Source: Acanthacorydalis orientalis (Eukaryota; Arthropoda; Insecta; Megaloptera; Corydalidae). Taken from it: a DNA stretch of 64,000 nucleotides. Below, one piece after another: positions 47,401-60,685 of the stretch. Both the position numbers and the translations under genes were made by a program. The stretch lies in NCBI GenBank assembly GCA_034766995.1, contig CM068316.1, positions 9,991,000-10,054,999 of the forward strand. The letters are read 5' to 3'. How positions within the stretch are numbered: the first letter of the stretch is position 1; each line of letters opens with the position of its first letter. The notes beneath the pieces were generated by a model. That model ran no database searches. It worked only from the letters and a program-made list of their open reading frames with translations, and was not told where the DNA came from.

Positions 47401-48550
47401 TAAATCAACGAGGAATTTTAATAATTAAAACGAACGTCTTCGAAAGAACTTGACTTTTTTGAGCGAATATTGAAAAAAAAAGTTTGAAAAATGTAAATAT
47501 TACTTAAAAGTTTATTGTTTTATCCAAATATCTATTTATAATACATTTAGCATGTTCCATTGAAATCATAAAATATTTAGTATAAAAGTATATAATTTAA
47601 ATAGTAGAATATTTCACAAAAATTCTACTTCAATTATATTTAGAAATTATTAGATTATTTTGAAGTAAATAAAGCAAACTTGCGTGATTTTTGAGATAGA
47701 TAAACCTAATATTATTTAAAAATCTCTAATTTATTTGCATTTTGGTTTTGGACATTTTATTTAAGTAATGTAAGATCAGTTTAATTGGAATTTTTAAACT
47801 CTTAATATTTTTATCAAGCTGCGATATGTTTTTATTTTATTTTGCTCATTTCCTAAAGTATGCAAGATAATGTCGAATTAAAAAATACTAGGTCGTCTAA
47901 AAAGTTTGTTCTGTTTTTACGGTAGTTCATGAATGTTCTTGTTGTTAAACTGCTTTACTGTTTTAATGGTTATGTTTATACGAGCGGAGTGAAATATTGA
48001 ATTACCGATGTACCGAATAGAAATTCTCGTTTTGTTTATACAAGGCGTAGTATAAACGAAGTGAATCTATCGAAGTAATATGACCTGGAGTGGTATAATT
48101 CCATACTCATCGGAGAAACAACGTTCCAATTCAGTATTTTTAGATTTTAACATCCATTAAAACCTCAAAATCATTTATGATAAATCATGCGTTCAAAAAC
48201 GGATTTTTCACTCACTCCATGAACGTCACGTTTTTTTCAGATCAAAAATATTTAATATATATATATATATATATGTATTTCTGTTTTTCATTGTTTATTA
48301 AAAAAAAAACATTTATAACATTTTAAATGATTTAATATATATTTTGTAACTGAATAAAGTTAGTCGTAAAAAAATTTAAAATTAGGAAAATAAGAATTTT
48401 TGGTATTAATTGTGTTAAGTCATTTAGAATATTTTGTGATTTCAAAATGATTCTATATTCTTAAAATTACAATATTTTTTACAATGCTTAACATGTAATA
48501 AAAATATCGTAACAGCTTTTAATACACACACATATACATACCTACCCATG

Positions 48551-48585
<35 letters not shown>

Positions 48586-48590
48586 ATACA
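48551..48590. repeat. (TA)n/(GTAT)n microsatellite
   Basis: TA run followed by GTAT repeats. Confidence 0.9.
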
Positions 48591-49072
48591 CACAACCAGA
48601 TTTTCTTTCCCGTTAAGATTGTTTCGCTATCCAAACAAAAATATATTTTATGACATTAAAAACTAATTTTATAAAGAGGATAAAAAATATGTGAAACTTG
48701 TAATAAAAGCAGGATTGAAAATTCGAAAATGTTATATAAACTGGAATGAAACAGAAATTCCAGTGAAAAAAGTTAATCCTATAAAAATGTACATACATTT
48801 TAATATTTCTCAGAATTATTGACAATGAGGTATAAAAATATATGAAATAAAACACTGTGCCAGACTATTAAATCTCTTTTTTCTATCTAGCATAAATCAA
48901 CGAAATAAAAGTCTCTCATTTAATTTATTACTTTAATACTACAAAAAACACACCTATACCTTTTTAACCTTTAATACCTGGAAATATTTTTACGCATGAT
49001 TTTTTCACCAACATCCCAATGAAACATCATTCATCATACTACCCTTACTTTAAAACTCCAGGTACTTTACTT

Positions 49073-49074
<2 letters not shown>

Positions 49075-49109
<35 letters not shown>
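49075..49109. repeat. (TA)n microsatellite
   Basis: Uninterrupted TA run. Confidence 0.95.
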
Positions 49110-49112
<3 letters not shown>

Positions 49113-49474
49113 TTAAGAATACTGTCTTCGGTTTCTACACGAAAGTACTTTTTCGCTCCCGGAACTCCGAAGTTAAACATTATTTTGTTTTTAATGCGTC
49201 TTGTAACTGGAAAACGGAATTCTTGTTTATACTATTGATCAACGTACAAACATTAACGCGCATTTTTACTGTACGAACAGTAGTTTTGATTTTCTTTCCG
49301 TTTCAGAGATGAATTTCAATTTGTTTAATATTAATATTTGATGAATGTGTTGATTTATGAGCGCTCTGATCTTCAAAGTAATTAACACACACCATATATC
49401 AAGCAAACATATATAAACCTGTCAAAGAATCGTAATTTGTAAATAAATTTCTTTTAAGATTTCTAGCGTATACG

Positions 49475-49476
49475 AT

Positions 49477-49553
<77 letters not shown>
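49475..49553. repeat. compound (CA)n/(TA)n microsatellite
   Basis: CA run passing into a TA run. Confidence 0.95.
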
Positions 49554-49556
<3 letters not shown>

Positions 49557-50099
49557 TGTGATTGAAATAATGCTTTAAAAAATATACATGATACACCTCA
49601 AGTTTATATTTCTGTTTTTCAGTTTTCATGAACGGAAATAGAATAATATTTATTTTCTACATGTGTTGCTTTTGATAACACAAACATTTTATATTTGTTT
49701 AAATAAAATCTTTTTGTATCTATTTTCAATTAATCAAATTTCAATATTACAAATTTTCTTATTTAGAATAAATTTAGAATGAATTAAAAACTATTTCTTG
49801 ATTAAAATTATAATATTTTAAATTAATGCAAGATTATTTTGCAAATTAAATGTTTTTTTTTAATTAAAAGTTGTATTTTAGGTGTGTGTTTGTAACATAA
49901 ACGTCAATACAATTAAATAGCATACAAATATTATATTATGTCTTTACATAAATGAAAAATCTCAAAAAATATGTATATATATATATATATAACTTTAAAT
50001 TAGTGGTCGAAACTATTATAAACGGGATAGATAATCTAAGAACATTTGAACAAGAACGTCAGTTACATAAGTGTAATTGGATGTCATAAGTGAAAGAGT

Positions 50100-50630
50100 T
50101 TTTGATAACATTTAACAAACAAAAAAATCTAAAACTTATACACCGCAAAAACTCTTACGACAATATACAGCATACAGTAAATGAATATTATATATAAAAA
50201 AACAAACAAAAAAACTGAGACAGAATTATGGAATTAACTTATAGTGATACATAAAAGTATATATCTGACTCAAATATACAACCGGAATTTCACCTGCAAA
50301 AAATTCAGTATTTATTTCATTAGAACTATAGCCGGATTAAGACTAGTAAACGAGAAAAGACTAATAATTCACATAAATGAAAAAAGCTATAGAACAGAAA
50401 AACCAGAAAATTGTCAACCGTATTCCCTAATTAGAGAAGACACACTACACTACATATTAATAGAACGTCTAGTGTATAAAAACTTTTGAAAAAATATACA
50501 CGAAGGTATAAAGAATCATCCATAGCTACAGAAACACTATAAATAGACAATGTTCAAAAAGTAAAGCGCATATTCTACTACTTTGAAAACATATTAAAAA
50601 TAAGAAATATGATAGACAAGAAATATTTTC
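50100..50630 (+). mobile_element. non-LTR retrotransposon, C-terminal remnant
   Basis: The best frame is 50244-50489: it reads TIAGLRLVNEKRLIIHINEK, then RTEKPENCQPYSL, EDTLHYILIE and YKNF. This resembles the tail of LINE polyproteins of the jockey/I/R1 type, where a C-x2-C...H-x4-C knuckle is followed by P-x-Y. Here the first Cys and the His remain while the second and last Cys are replaced. The following bases read like a further eroded tail. No reverse transcriptase catalytic motif and no poly(A) end are identified. Confidence 0.45.
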
Positions 50631-50740
50631 AATGTAATGTATAGGAATATTTTTTATCACTTCGGGAATAAAAGTATTTTTCTATTTTATTTGTCTACAT
50701 TTACTTATTTCCCACATCTACTCATCTATCTGCTTCTATC

Positions 50741-50793
50741 TACATATCTCTCTCTCTCTCTCTCTATATATATATCTCTATCAATATCTATCC

Positions 50794-50853
<60 letters not shown>
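50741..50853. repeat. compound (TC)n/(TA)n microsatellite
   Basis: TCTC run, TATC units, then two TA runs. Confidence 0.95.
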
Positions 50854-50855
<2 letters not shown>

Positions 50856-50889
50856 CAACTTTGAAATTAATATTATGTGTTTTAAAGAT

Positions 50890-51055
50890 AAAAATATTTG
50901 CCATTATGTCATCGAAATGAGGACAAAAAATGATCATTAACAAACATCAAAAATGATTAACAAAGGTTAAATCAAAAAATTATTATTAATCATTTATTGA
51001 CATATCTGAAGATAAAAAAATATTTTAGAGTATGGGATGAGAGAATAATTTGAGT
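50890..51055 (+). repeat. dispersed repeat family R, copy 6
   Basis: CATTATGTCATCGAAATG at 50901-50920 corresponds to the second half of the family core. AATGATCATTAACAAACATCAAAAATGATTAAC and a GAGAGAATAATTTGAGTAAA word follow at the family's usual spacing. Weakest but one of the seven copies. Confidence 0.35.
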
Positions 51056-51206
51056 AAATAATTATTTTTATAAATTATTCGTTAGATATAAAAATTAATT
51101 CGATGCCTTTATATTGAATAAAGCATGATTCTGTTTTAAATTAAAATTTTTTATTGTCTTTTCTGGATTTTGATGTGCCAACTTTAGCAATAAAATACAA
51201 TATGTA

Positions 51207-51406
<200 letters not shown>

Positions 51407-51494
51407 ATGCACATGCCATAACCTTCCAAAATAGTAGTGAACATGATGGAATCTGAAAAGCAGGATATTAAGCTTGCATACTTTTAGCACTCTA

Positions 51495-52313
51495 TAAGAG
51501 TCGTTTGACAAATATGGTAAAAATAGATAAACAACGGTTTTTGGAAAAAATCGATTTTATTTCTCAACATAGTCCCCATTAAGAGAGCTATACACTTGAT
51601 GCAGCGAGTCTGCAAAATACGCATTGATGGTGGCGCTGATATCCTTATTCGACGAGAATTTCGCCCCACGGAGTCAAATTTTCAAATTTGGGAAGGGGAA
51701 GAAAATGCACGGGACCAAGTCCGGAGAATAGGATGGATGAGTAATAAATTCTAAGCCTAATACGTGCAATTTTACCATTGTAATGAACGATTTTTGGGTT
51801 GGCCCGTTGTCCCGGTGAGAGAGAACTTTCCTGTATGCCAATCTTAGACATTTTGTTTCAGTTCTTGTTTCAAACGGTCCAATAATATTGAATACTAAGC
51901 TCCTATTATCATTTTTCTCTTCGTTAAGTAGTCGATCAAGATGATATCATGTGAATTCCTAAAACAGTATTTATCAGCTTCCCAGTCGACAAAACTGTCT
52001 TTGCCTTCTTCAACGTAACTTCACCAGTCGTGCTCCACTGCGTTGATTGTTGTTTCAACTCAGATGTATAATGGTAGATCCATATTTTGTCCATGTTGAC
52101 GAGTCGACGCAAAAAGATCTGCTCGTTTTTCCATTTTTGCAGCAACTGCTACAATGCTCGCTTCAAACATCTGAAGAACGTGAACAACGCTTCGGTTCTG
52201 GATAAAATTTCTCCTATGCTAGTTTGAAAAGTGGCACTTAATAACCATGATGTTATCAAATGAATAGTGGCGCTATATCATCAAAATACCAAACTTATCA
52301 AACGGCCCTCGTA
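51495..52313 (-). mobile_element. mariner, internally deleted copy (family M1), nested in J
   Basis: About 819 bp with ends CGAGGGCCGTTTGATAAG (minus 5' end, at 52311) and a mutated GACTCT terminus at 51497, each bordered by TA. The leader runs to KMEKRAD/MEKNEQ near 52130, then directly to FLRRLVNMDKIWIYHYTSELK, the same joint as in the copies at 2843 and 37067. Here VDETW is MDKIW. Then QWSTTGEVTLKKAKTVLSTGK, and on the other side of frameshifts LSPGQRANPKIVHYNGKIAR, where HQDNAPAH would be expected, and TKSGEFRRIRI-like remnants. Dead. Confidence 0.85.
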
Positions 52314-53003
52314 GTTGAAATACTGCCACGAGAAAATTTGTTCAGTTTGGAAGAAGGTGTTGTGACACAAAAACATGCAAAAAATTCTAAAACAGTGGAA
52401 GAGGTCCGAAAATATATTACGACTTCATTGACTCAAACCTTCCATTTTCATTTCTAAAAGGGATTTGTCAATAACAAGACAGATGAAACAAATTTATATA
52501 AAATAATTGGAGATATTATAAGGATTGAAATGTATTCCATTTTTCCATAAACATTCATCTTGAATTAAAATTATACTGGCTTAATTTGTACACCTGATAA
52601 ATCTAGACGGATGATGATTTTTCAATACGGCAGTTTTATAGTTAAACCTTGAAACAGATTAATGTTTCTGAGATAAAGCTTTATCATTTAAGAGTTTCGT
52701 TTTAAATTTATATGATTTTGTAACAGCATTATTTATCGACCAATCGACTATTTATAAATAGACTTATATACTTATTAGAATTATTTATTGGTTGGATGGA
52801 ATCGAAACTAATTTTCAATTAGTTTTCAATTCAATAAGCGATTAATTTAATTTAAAACATATTACGCATATACATCAATAATATTATATTATAACTAAAT
52901 AAAATAAGCCTGCAAATCAATTTTATGTACAGGTAGACTGAAATCTTCTACTTCAAAGATAACATTAAAATATCGATTAAAATATGTATTCAAAGATATA
53001 CTG

Positions 53004-53020
53004 ATCTCTCTCTCTCTCTT

Positions 53021-53073
<53 letters not shown>
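53004..53073. repeat. compound (TC)n/(TA)n microsatellite
   Basis: TCTC run, CTTTGTACA, then TA run. Confidence 0.95.
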
Positions 53074-53075
<2 letters not shown>

Positions 53076-53208
53076 AAATATTTTAGTGAAATAATTTCAT
53101 TAAGAAAAAATATTTTCTACTCGCTTATATCGATTGACTAATTTTGATAAGACAATTATATTACATTTTCAAATTGATGTGTAATTGTACATAAGTTTAT
53201 ATACATAA

Positions 53209-53231
53209 GTACGTACGTACACACAGACACC

Positions 53232-53279
<48 letters not shown>

Positions 53280-53282
53280 TTT
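53209..53282. repeat. compound (ACGT)n/(CA)n/(TA)n microsatellite
   Basis: ACGTACGTAC, CA run, then TA run with one CACA. Confidence 0.95.
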
Positions 53283-53592
53283 GTGTAGATAAAGTATGGA
53301 AAGGCGTGTAGATTCATGAAATTATAATATTATATTAACGATTCGAAGAGAACGCGTAAATAGAACGATGATTGACCTGTTAACAATAGGAATAAACTTA
53401 ATCGATACGAACTTAATTTAAATGTTTATATTTCCATCAAGGTAGTTGACAGAAGAAAATAATGTTCCACCAAGTATGAATTACAGATGTTTCTGACGTG
53501 TTTACGGCAGTGTTACAACACATGAGTTCTCCATCTGGTTTTCTGACGTCAGTAGATATCGACGCTTATTGTAAAATTAGTGTTATTTAAAC

Positions 53593-53628
53593 CTCTATCT
53601 CTCTCTCTCATACACACTACACACACAT

Positions 53629-53675
<47 letters not shown>

Positions 53676-53677
53676 AA
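53593..53677. repeat. compound (TC)n/(CA)n/(TA)n microsatellite
   Basis: Short TC run, CA run, TA run. Confidence 0.95.
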
Positions 53678-54372
53678 CTAAAACAAAGGTTTTGTATTTA
53701 CACTACTTAAAATTTATATATTTCGGAAGAGGTTTGAGCACTTGAATATTTTTCTCTAGTAAATTTTATTAGTCAAAACATCCGGAATGCATAATTATTT
53801 TCTGCACTGTATGTTAGAATTTGTATACACTTTAAATTTATATACAATTTTATATGTTGATATGAAATTGTTTAACAAGGATTATTTATAATTCAAGTAA
53901 TTTAATTCATTTGAAATTATAGAATTTTATAAAAATAACTGACTTCTATAAAAATAATCGTTCAAATTATATTATATATTTTAGAAAAATCTTGTTTTTT
54001 AAACAGAATTTTAACTATATACTAAAAATTTAACCTATTAGGAAACATTTTTCGTTTCATTGCATGCAAACAGAAACTGATTTCGTTAAAATCTCTCTAA
54101 AGACAATGCAATCATCTGTAAAATCATTGTTTGCCGTTTAATAAAAGACTGAAATATTCGACTAAATTAAGTGTTAAAATGTTTTATACTTGCGTGCTGG
54201 GAATGTATTTTATAGCGACGCTTTTGTTCTTGCAAATCTTGCAAAGTAATGAAATTAAAGGAGATGTCAGTATAACAATTGTGTCAACCACTGAATATAT
54301 ATTACAGTTTCATATTTTGTCTTTTTGTCAGCAAAAGTCGCAAAGAGATTTATACACATTTGTATATGAATA

Positions 54373-54373
<1 letters not shown>

Positions 54374-54435
<62 letters not shown>
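54374..54435. repeat. (TA)n microsatellite
   Basis: Uninterrupted TA run. Confidence 0.95.
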
Positions 54436-54438
<3 letters not shown>

Positions 54439-54705
54439 AAACCACATACAAAAAGTAAGATTTTAACCAGAAATGTGTTAAAATTGAGACCGATTTTCAA
54501 TTTTTAGCAGAGAAATATTTTTTTTACTTGTTTCAATAATATTTAATACAGTAAATAAATTATTAATATATATTGTATACAGAAAATATTGTATCTTAGA
54601 ATATTTATTAATTTTGAAATTCGTTCTTAAAACATGAGAAAAAAATTCGAATTTGTGTTCAAATTTAGAAACATATCTTTAATACTGAAAAACATTAACA
54701 TATTT

Positions 54706-54717
54706 GTACACACACGT

Positions 54718-54749
<32 letters not shown>

Positions 54750-54750
54750 T
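54706..54750. repeat. compound (CA)n/(TA)n microsatellite
   Basis: CA run passing into a TA run. Confidence 0.95.
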
Positions 54751-55719
54751 TTAATAACAAGAAAGATACATTTTTGATATGTATTCGTTGTACATATCAA
54801 AATATTTTGTATTCAGGCTTTCTGTTAATAAATATGGAAAAAATAAAAAATTAAATGATAATCACAGTATATTTTTATATTTTTCAATTTAATGACACCT
54901 TTGGTTATATTAGTATTTTGTTGCAAATATCCAAATTTGTTTCTAAAAGAAAAACACTTTTAAGAACGTCGTTAACTGCAAATAAATTCATAAAGTGACA
55001 TATATATATATATATATATATACATATTGTAAATTCATATTTTTATAAATAATTAACATTAACGTTTATGTTTGTTGATTTTAAACGAATGCAGCAAAAT
55101 GAGAAATTAAATAAAATTTGGTGTCGATTAAAGTATTTAAAAAACATTTAAAAACCAAAAACAGATCTAATTAATAATTTTATCAAAGAAATATATTGTT
55201 TTCTGCTTTTAAATTGAGAGATTGAAGTGAAGAACAACATTATAAAAAAAATAATAATAGATTTCTGTAATATTTTTAATTAGAGACATTCTGTTAGGAG
55301 TAAGCACAGCGCAACAAATGTAAGGCAATCTAAATAAAGTTTTACAACCCATTTGTAGATTATATATCAAAAAATATATTCATTAACCTAACTAGTACAC
55401 TATATTTATTTATAGAACATTTCCAAATCTATTGACAAACTTGATAGATTTAAAAACAAACAATATCATGATAATCATTAAGTATTAATTTGAATATAAA
55501 TTACAAAGAACGGTAAATATATATTAATTAAAAAAATATATACATATTAGTTAAAATAAGATATATAATACAATATTGTACTTAATTATAGAAATTTATT
55601 TTATAGTGTGTAGCTGGAAAATAAATTAAATTGGTAATATTGATTTCTTAAATATTAATTAACAATAATAGAATAGAACTAATTATTCAAATTATTAAAA
55701 ATTTAGAATCTTATAATAT

Positions 55720-55892
55720 TTTTGTAAATCAGATTTTTCTGTATCTTAAAATCTTGATTATGATGGCATGTCATCAAATTTTTTATAAGAAACAATAAAA
55801 AAAATGATTGATAAACATCTATTGAAGGCTTTCGACTAAAATTTTTTTTGCAGTTTGTGAAATGAGATAGAAGAATATGAATTTAGCCACAG
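55720..55892 (+). repeat. dispersed repeat family R, copy 5
   Basis: Contains CTTGATTATGATGGCATGTCATCAAA (about 55753-55778) at the position of the core, with TGATG and CATCA pairing. It then has AAAATGATTGATAAACATC, TTTGTGAAATGAGATAGAA and a clear right end GAATTTAGCCACAG (55879-55892). That end is the inverse complement of the left end of copy 1. Confidence 0.45.
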
Positions 55893-56766
55893 TATCAACT
55901 GTATGATGATAATTATTTTATTTTAAATATTAATTAAAAAAGTATAAATTGTTAATAATAAGTATGATTAAATAAATAAAAAAATCCAATCATGTTAAGA
56001 AAAATCCTTAGATTGATTAAATATAAATGATCAATAAACGTCTCATTTCTAATTTTTTATTTTAAAATCATTATAAACTGATTACCATTTTGAATTGATT
56101 AATCCAGATCAATATGACAAAATAAATGTATTAAAATTAATAAGATGTTAATTTTTTTAGTAATATTATAATTTTATGAATAAACTGGTAGTCTATTTTT
56201 AGATTTTATGTATTTTAAATACAGAACAAGACTAGTTAATCTGTTATAAAAAAACATAAACGAATTGCACAACCATACTTTAATCAATTCGAAAATAAAA
56301 GAACAATGTTTAATATCATAATTAACAATTTTTTAAAAAATTTCCTGTAAAATTAAATATTGACAGAAATGGAAAGTCATTAATTTCTTAAAAAAAACTA
56401 TTAATATTTATTATTATTTATGGAAAACAATTACATTTATCAGAATTTATGTAGATCTCTGTATAACAATGCCATAAATAATTGCAGAATTGTACAGATA
56501 ACAGAAATTTTCTGAACAGATTTCTTTTTATAAACTTAATTCAGCTACATGGCCCTTAAAGTTTGGACTGTAAGTACTGTGTTATCTTTTATAGTAATGT
56601 GTAGAATGGAATACTGTTATATCTCAAGAGTTAATATAGCACACACGAAAATAAATATTGTCTCGTTTGAACGTTGTAACTTAATAAAGTAATTTTTTTT
56701 TGTTTACTTTCGAGCAATGTAACTCTGTTAGGTAAGAAATTATTAATTATGTCAATATACATTACA

Positions 56767-56768
<2 letters not shown>

Positions 56769-56807
<39 letters not shown>
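56769..56807. repeat. (TA)n microsatellite
   Basis: Uninterrupted TA run. Confidence 0.95.
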
Positions 56808-56811
<4 letters not shown>

Positions 56812-57599
56812 CATTAACTCTTACTTATATGTTGTTAGATTATAATACAAAACTTCTTTCACTTACACTTTTTCTCACTTTCACACGTCTCATGATTGAA
56901 AAAAGCTCAAATATCATAAAATGAGATTCACATTAACTAGAGAAGAGATTGCTATTTCGTTCACTTAATAAAAGAAACTTTTTTTATCATTTTACAAATC
57001 ACTAACTGTATAATGAAATATCATGTAATCACTTCTTCACTTATAAAATACTAGTGGCTGCTTGTTTATAATCCTAATACCAAAAAAATGTATCAAGTGA
57101 ATATACTTTAAAAAAAACACGGGCTAATTTATTAGAATTGTTATTAATAGAGAAAACATGACTAATGCGTTTCTTAATTGATGACATATGGTTTCATTTA
57201 GATTTTGACGTCAACATTAAAATAGTTTCTTTTGATGTTAAACTTATTGGTTTTAATTTAATTTGTATATATATATATATGTATGTACATATGAATATAT
57301 GTAGTAGTATACTTATTGATTTATTTTCGATTTATCAATTATAATAAATTATAAAAGACATAAATGTTATAATAGTTATAATTTAGGTAATTAGATACTT
57401 CAATGTGAGGTTGAATAAGAAAAAAATAACATTTTTTTTAATTGACAAAGTAGCTAAATATTTCTACATATTCTTCTTGTTTTTACAGTTCAGACAATGA
57501 TCGGTTTCTGTTGGCCCCGAAGCTAGATATAACCTATCTATATTTTTATTCAGACCAAAAAATTATATTGAAATTACATTTTTTTCGAATATATTTTTA

Positions 57600-57656
57600 T
57601 TATATATATATATACATACATATATATATATACATATATATATGTGTGTGTGTGTA
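57600..57656. repeat. compound (TA)n/(GT)n microsatellite
   Basis: TA runs with CATA steps, then GT run. Confidence 0.95.
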
Positions 57657-59110
57657 TTCTCTTTAATAACAATGATTGCTTAAAAAAAATATTTTACTGA
57701 TAAATATCTAAGATATGATTTTGTAATAAAAATCTCAATTCGATTAAGTATACGGCAGTATAGAATTAGGGTCAGTTTATTAAATGAATTCTTTCAAAAA
57801 TAAATTTATTCACATCTTTATTGATTAAACCTTACTAGTTTTTTACAAATAGCACACGATTATGTAATGATCTCTTATTTAAAATAATGAAGCATCACAC
57901 TCTGTCAGTTTTTTTTATATATATATTATATGCCATTTACTATAAACTAGATGCCAAAATGATTTGGTTTTAAGATGAGTAGAAAAGTTAAAAATTCTAC
58001 CAATTTTCACAAACAATCAGTAATCAAATTCTTGAATGTTAAAAATGTTTCAATACTTTAAGGAATAAAAAAACGTAGATGTATATTGTGTTAGTTTAAA
58101 GAGGTTAAGGAGAGTGATTTAAAATATAAAACGATGGATAATTATTATTGAAAGTGATTGAGTTCACAATAAACACCACTTTGAATAAATCCAGTAGGAA
58201 GTCTTCAAGCACCAACCTTAGAATTCCAACCTTAAACCTAGTGACTTATTTTGTTTTCTTCATGCAAAGGATTCTTTGTGATAGAATGCTTCAACACCGA
58301 TGATGAGAACAGAACCGTGCAAAATTTAAACCAAACAGTGATCAAATTTTGATAGAGGAATTAAAACTCGAGTAGTGATACCACAAATAATTTAACTCAA
58401 AAGTTGATTAGTTGGCAGTTAAAATGTAGCTTCATATATATATATATATATACAATTGTGATAAGAAATGTTTTCTATTTCGATTTTATTTACAGTCAAT
58501 ATGTACTTATGCTACGGACGCGTCTTATTTATTGTAATTAAAGTTCTATCCTCTCTTATACTGTCTTAAATTTATTTCATTATTATATTTACTTTTAATG
58601 TATTTTTATTCTTATTTTTCAGTATACAATTATAAAAGCGTCTGGTTACGAATAAACATAAAATTTAGATTAAAATAAAAACGGAAGAAAGTAATTTGTC
58701 TCACATCTGAAGAAGATTAGATAGTTTCGAATAAAATTGCAGCTAATTAAATTTAATGTTTTATACTTTATTTCGTTTAGAACCTCACATTTTCCTAACT
58801 TAATTGCATTGTTTTTCCGTATTTTTTTATTGTTACAACAATGTGTTCTATATTTTTATTACACAACATCTTGTACAATGTGTTTTTCATTTTTACTTCC
58901 TTATATAGCAGGAACTTCCAGATATCTTATCATTATTATTTATTTTATCGTGCAAGTATATACAATAATTAAAATCTTACCATTATTCAAATTGTCCATA
59001 TATATATATATATAATTGTTATCGTATAAGAAAACAATTTTATTTTTATTTCGATCTAAATTGAAACGGTTTTCAATGAATATACATGTAATTGGCATCA
59101 TTTTTAATCA

Positions 59111-59141
<31 letters not shown>

Positions 59142-60651
59142 TTTTTATAAAAAATAAAGTATTAATCGGTATCTTACATTTAATTTTATGATAAGTTTTT
59201 AATAATATATTAAAAAAATATTAGATAATAAAAATACAAAGTAAGACAGATGTAAAAACTCCAATTGAAAAATTAATAAATTATCTTTAATATCAACTGT
59301 TCACCAATTATTTTCAATGTCGAATTAATTCAAGTACATAAAATTCAATATTATGGACACTTGAACACGTATTCACCTTTTTTAACAAGGTAAACCTTTT
59401 GTAATTTTATCACAAAAATATGAAAAAGAACATCAATTAAGTTGAATACATTTTTTTGTTTCAAGAATTATTTCAATAAGTTCTGTTAAAGTGAATTGAA
59501 TATTTGAATGAATGAAGAGTGGGAATTCAAAATAAATTAATTATATTATTTAAATTTAATACCTTTTTTTATTATTTAAAACAATCAATTTAAACATTGA
59601 ATAAGTTTTTAGTTGTATCCTGAAATTAATGTTTCTATGTAAATACTTTTTTCTTAAAAGATAATCAAATATATTTGTTTTGTTTATATTATTTTGTTAT
59701 ATATTATTAATAGGTTATTTTTTAAGAAAATGTACTTAAAAGCAATCCTTGTTATTTTCTTCGTGAGTAAAAGAAAATCATGAGATAAAAAAAAGTTAAT
59801 CTGTTCATATTATAAATCTTTTTACAGTTAATTTATCTTAAAAAATTGAAATTAATTTTTCATTTCAAAAAAGTATTTATTTTTATATTATTTGTTGCAA
59901 TGAAAATATCATATAAAATAGATTTTATAACCAGTTAAATATTAAATTTTTTTTTGCAAAAGTAAAGTATGGTAAATTTGGTTATAAGGACTATAAATAA
60001 TGAAAGAACTTTCAATAAACCAATTGATCATGCAATTCGTGTAGCCGACTGTTCAAGTTTTTAGCTTTGACAGAGGTTGCACATAGCCGAGTATTTATTT
60101 ATTCAGCAATCAATGCAGTCATACGCAACTGGTGCGAAATTATTTAGTTGTGTTGATTTCCTTTTACTCTAGCTTGGACATTTATACGACAGACTTTTTT
60201 AACGTTTCTACTTCAACAATTTGAGGCGACAAGTACCAATTTTTAATAACTTATTTTCAATAAATTTCGAAGCCTTTACAGTAACATTAGATTAATCTTA
60301 TTAGCGCAAAAAAAGCTGACAGTATAAAATTGCAATCAAATCAATTTGACTAAAAGTGAAAAAGTGGTGGAAGTAACGGGATAAATCACAATCAACTTAA
60401 TTATTTAAAATCATTATAACTGAATTAAATAATATGTATCAATACTTTCTTACTATTGATTTAATAGTTATAATTTTTGTTCATTAATTTCATTTCTTTG
60501 ATACAATTTTTTTTTATCCGAGAAAATTGATTCATATACTTTTCGAATAAAATCAAATTTTCAATTGATTTTTAAATAATTTTAATTTAAATAATAAATT
60601 CAACTACATATTATAAAATGTACCATTTTTGTGCAAAAATTTGGTTTCGTG

Positions 60652-60685
<34 letters not shown>

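Larger units (their letters stand above)
45696..50099. other. AT-rich non-coding stretch
   Basis: Mostly A- and T-rich runs, with family R copy 4 at 47.2-47.4 kb and the listed microsatellites. Bases 47888-48240 begin CTAGGTCGTCTAAAAAGTTTG, faintly like a mariner terminus, and are less AT-rich, but no transposase wording could be read. Confidence 0.45.
52600..55719. other. AT-rich non-coding stretch with dense microsatellites
   Basis: No gene recognised. The frame at 54131-54439 has a hydrophobic start (TCVLGMYFIATLLFLQILQ) but then runs into the TA tract and has no supporting context. Confidence 0.45.

Noticed and set aside
47888..48240. Possible mariner beginning CTAGGTCGTCTAAAAAGTTTG
   Set aside because: The first bases resemble a terminus, but no transposase words or opposite end could be found.
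54131..54439. 102-codon frame with a signal-peptide-like hydrophobic stretch
   Set aside because: Hydrophobic residues are expected from T-rich DNA and the frame runs into a TA tract.
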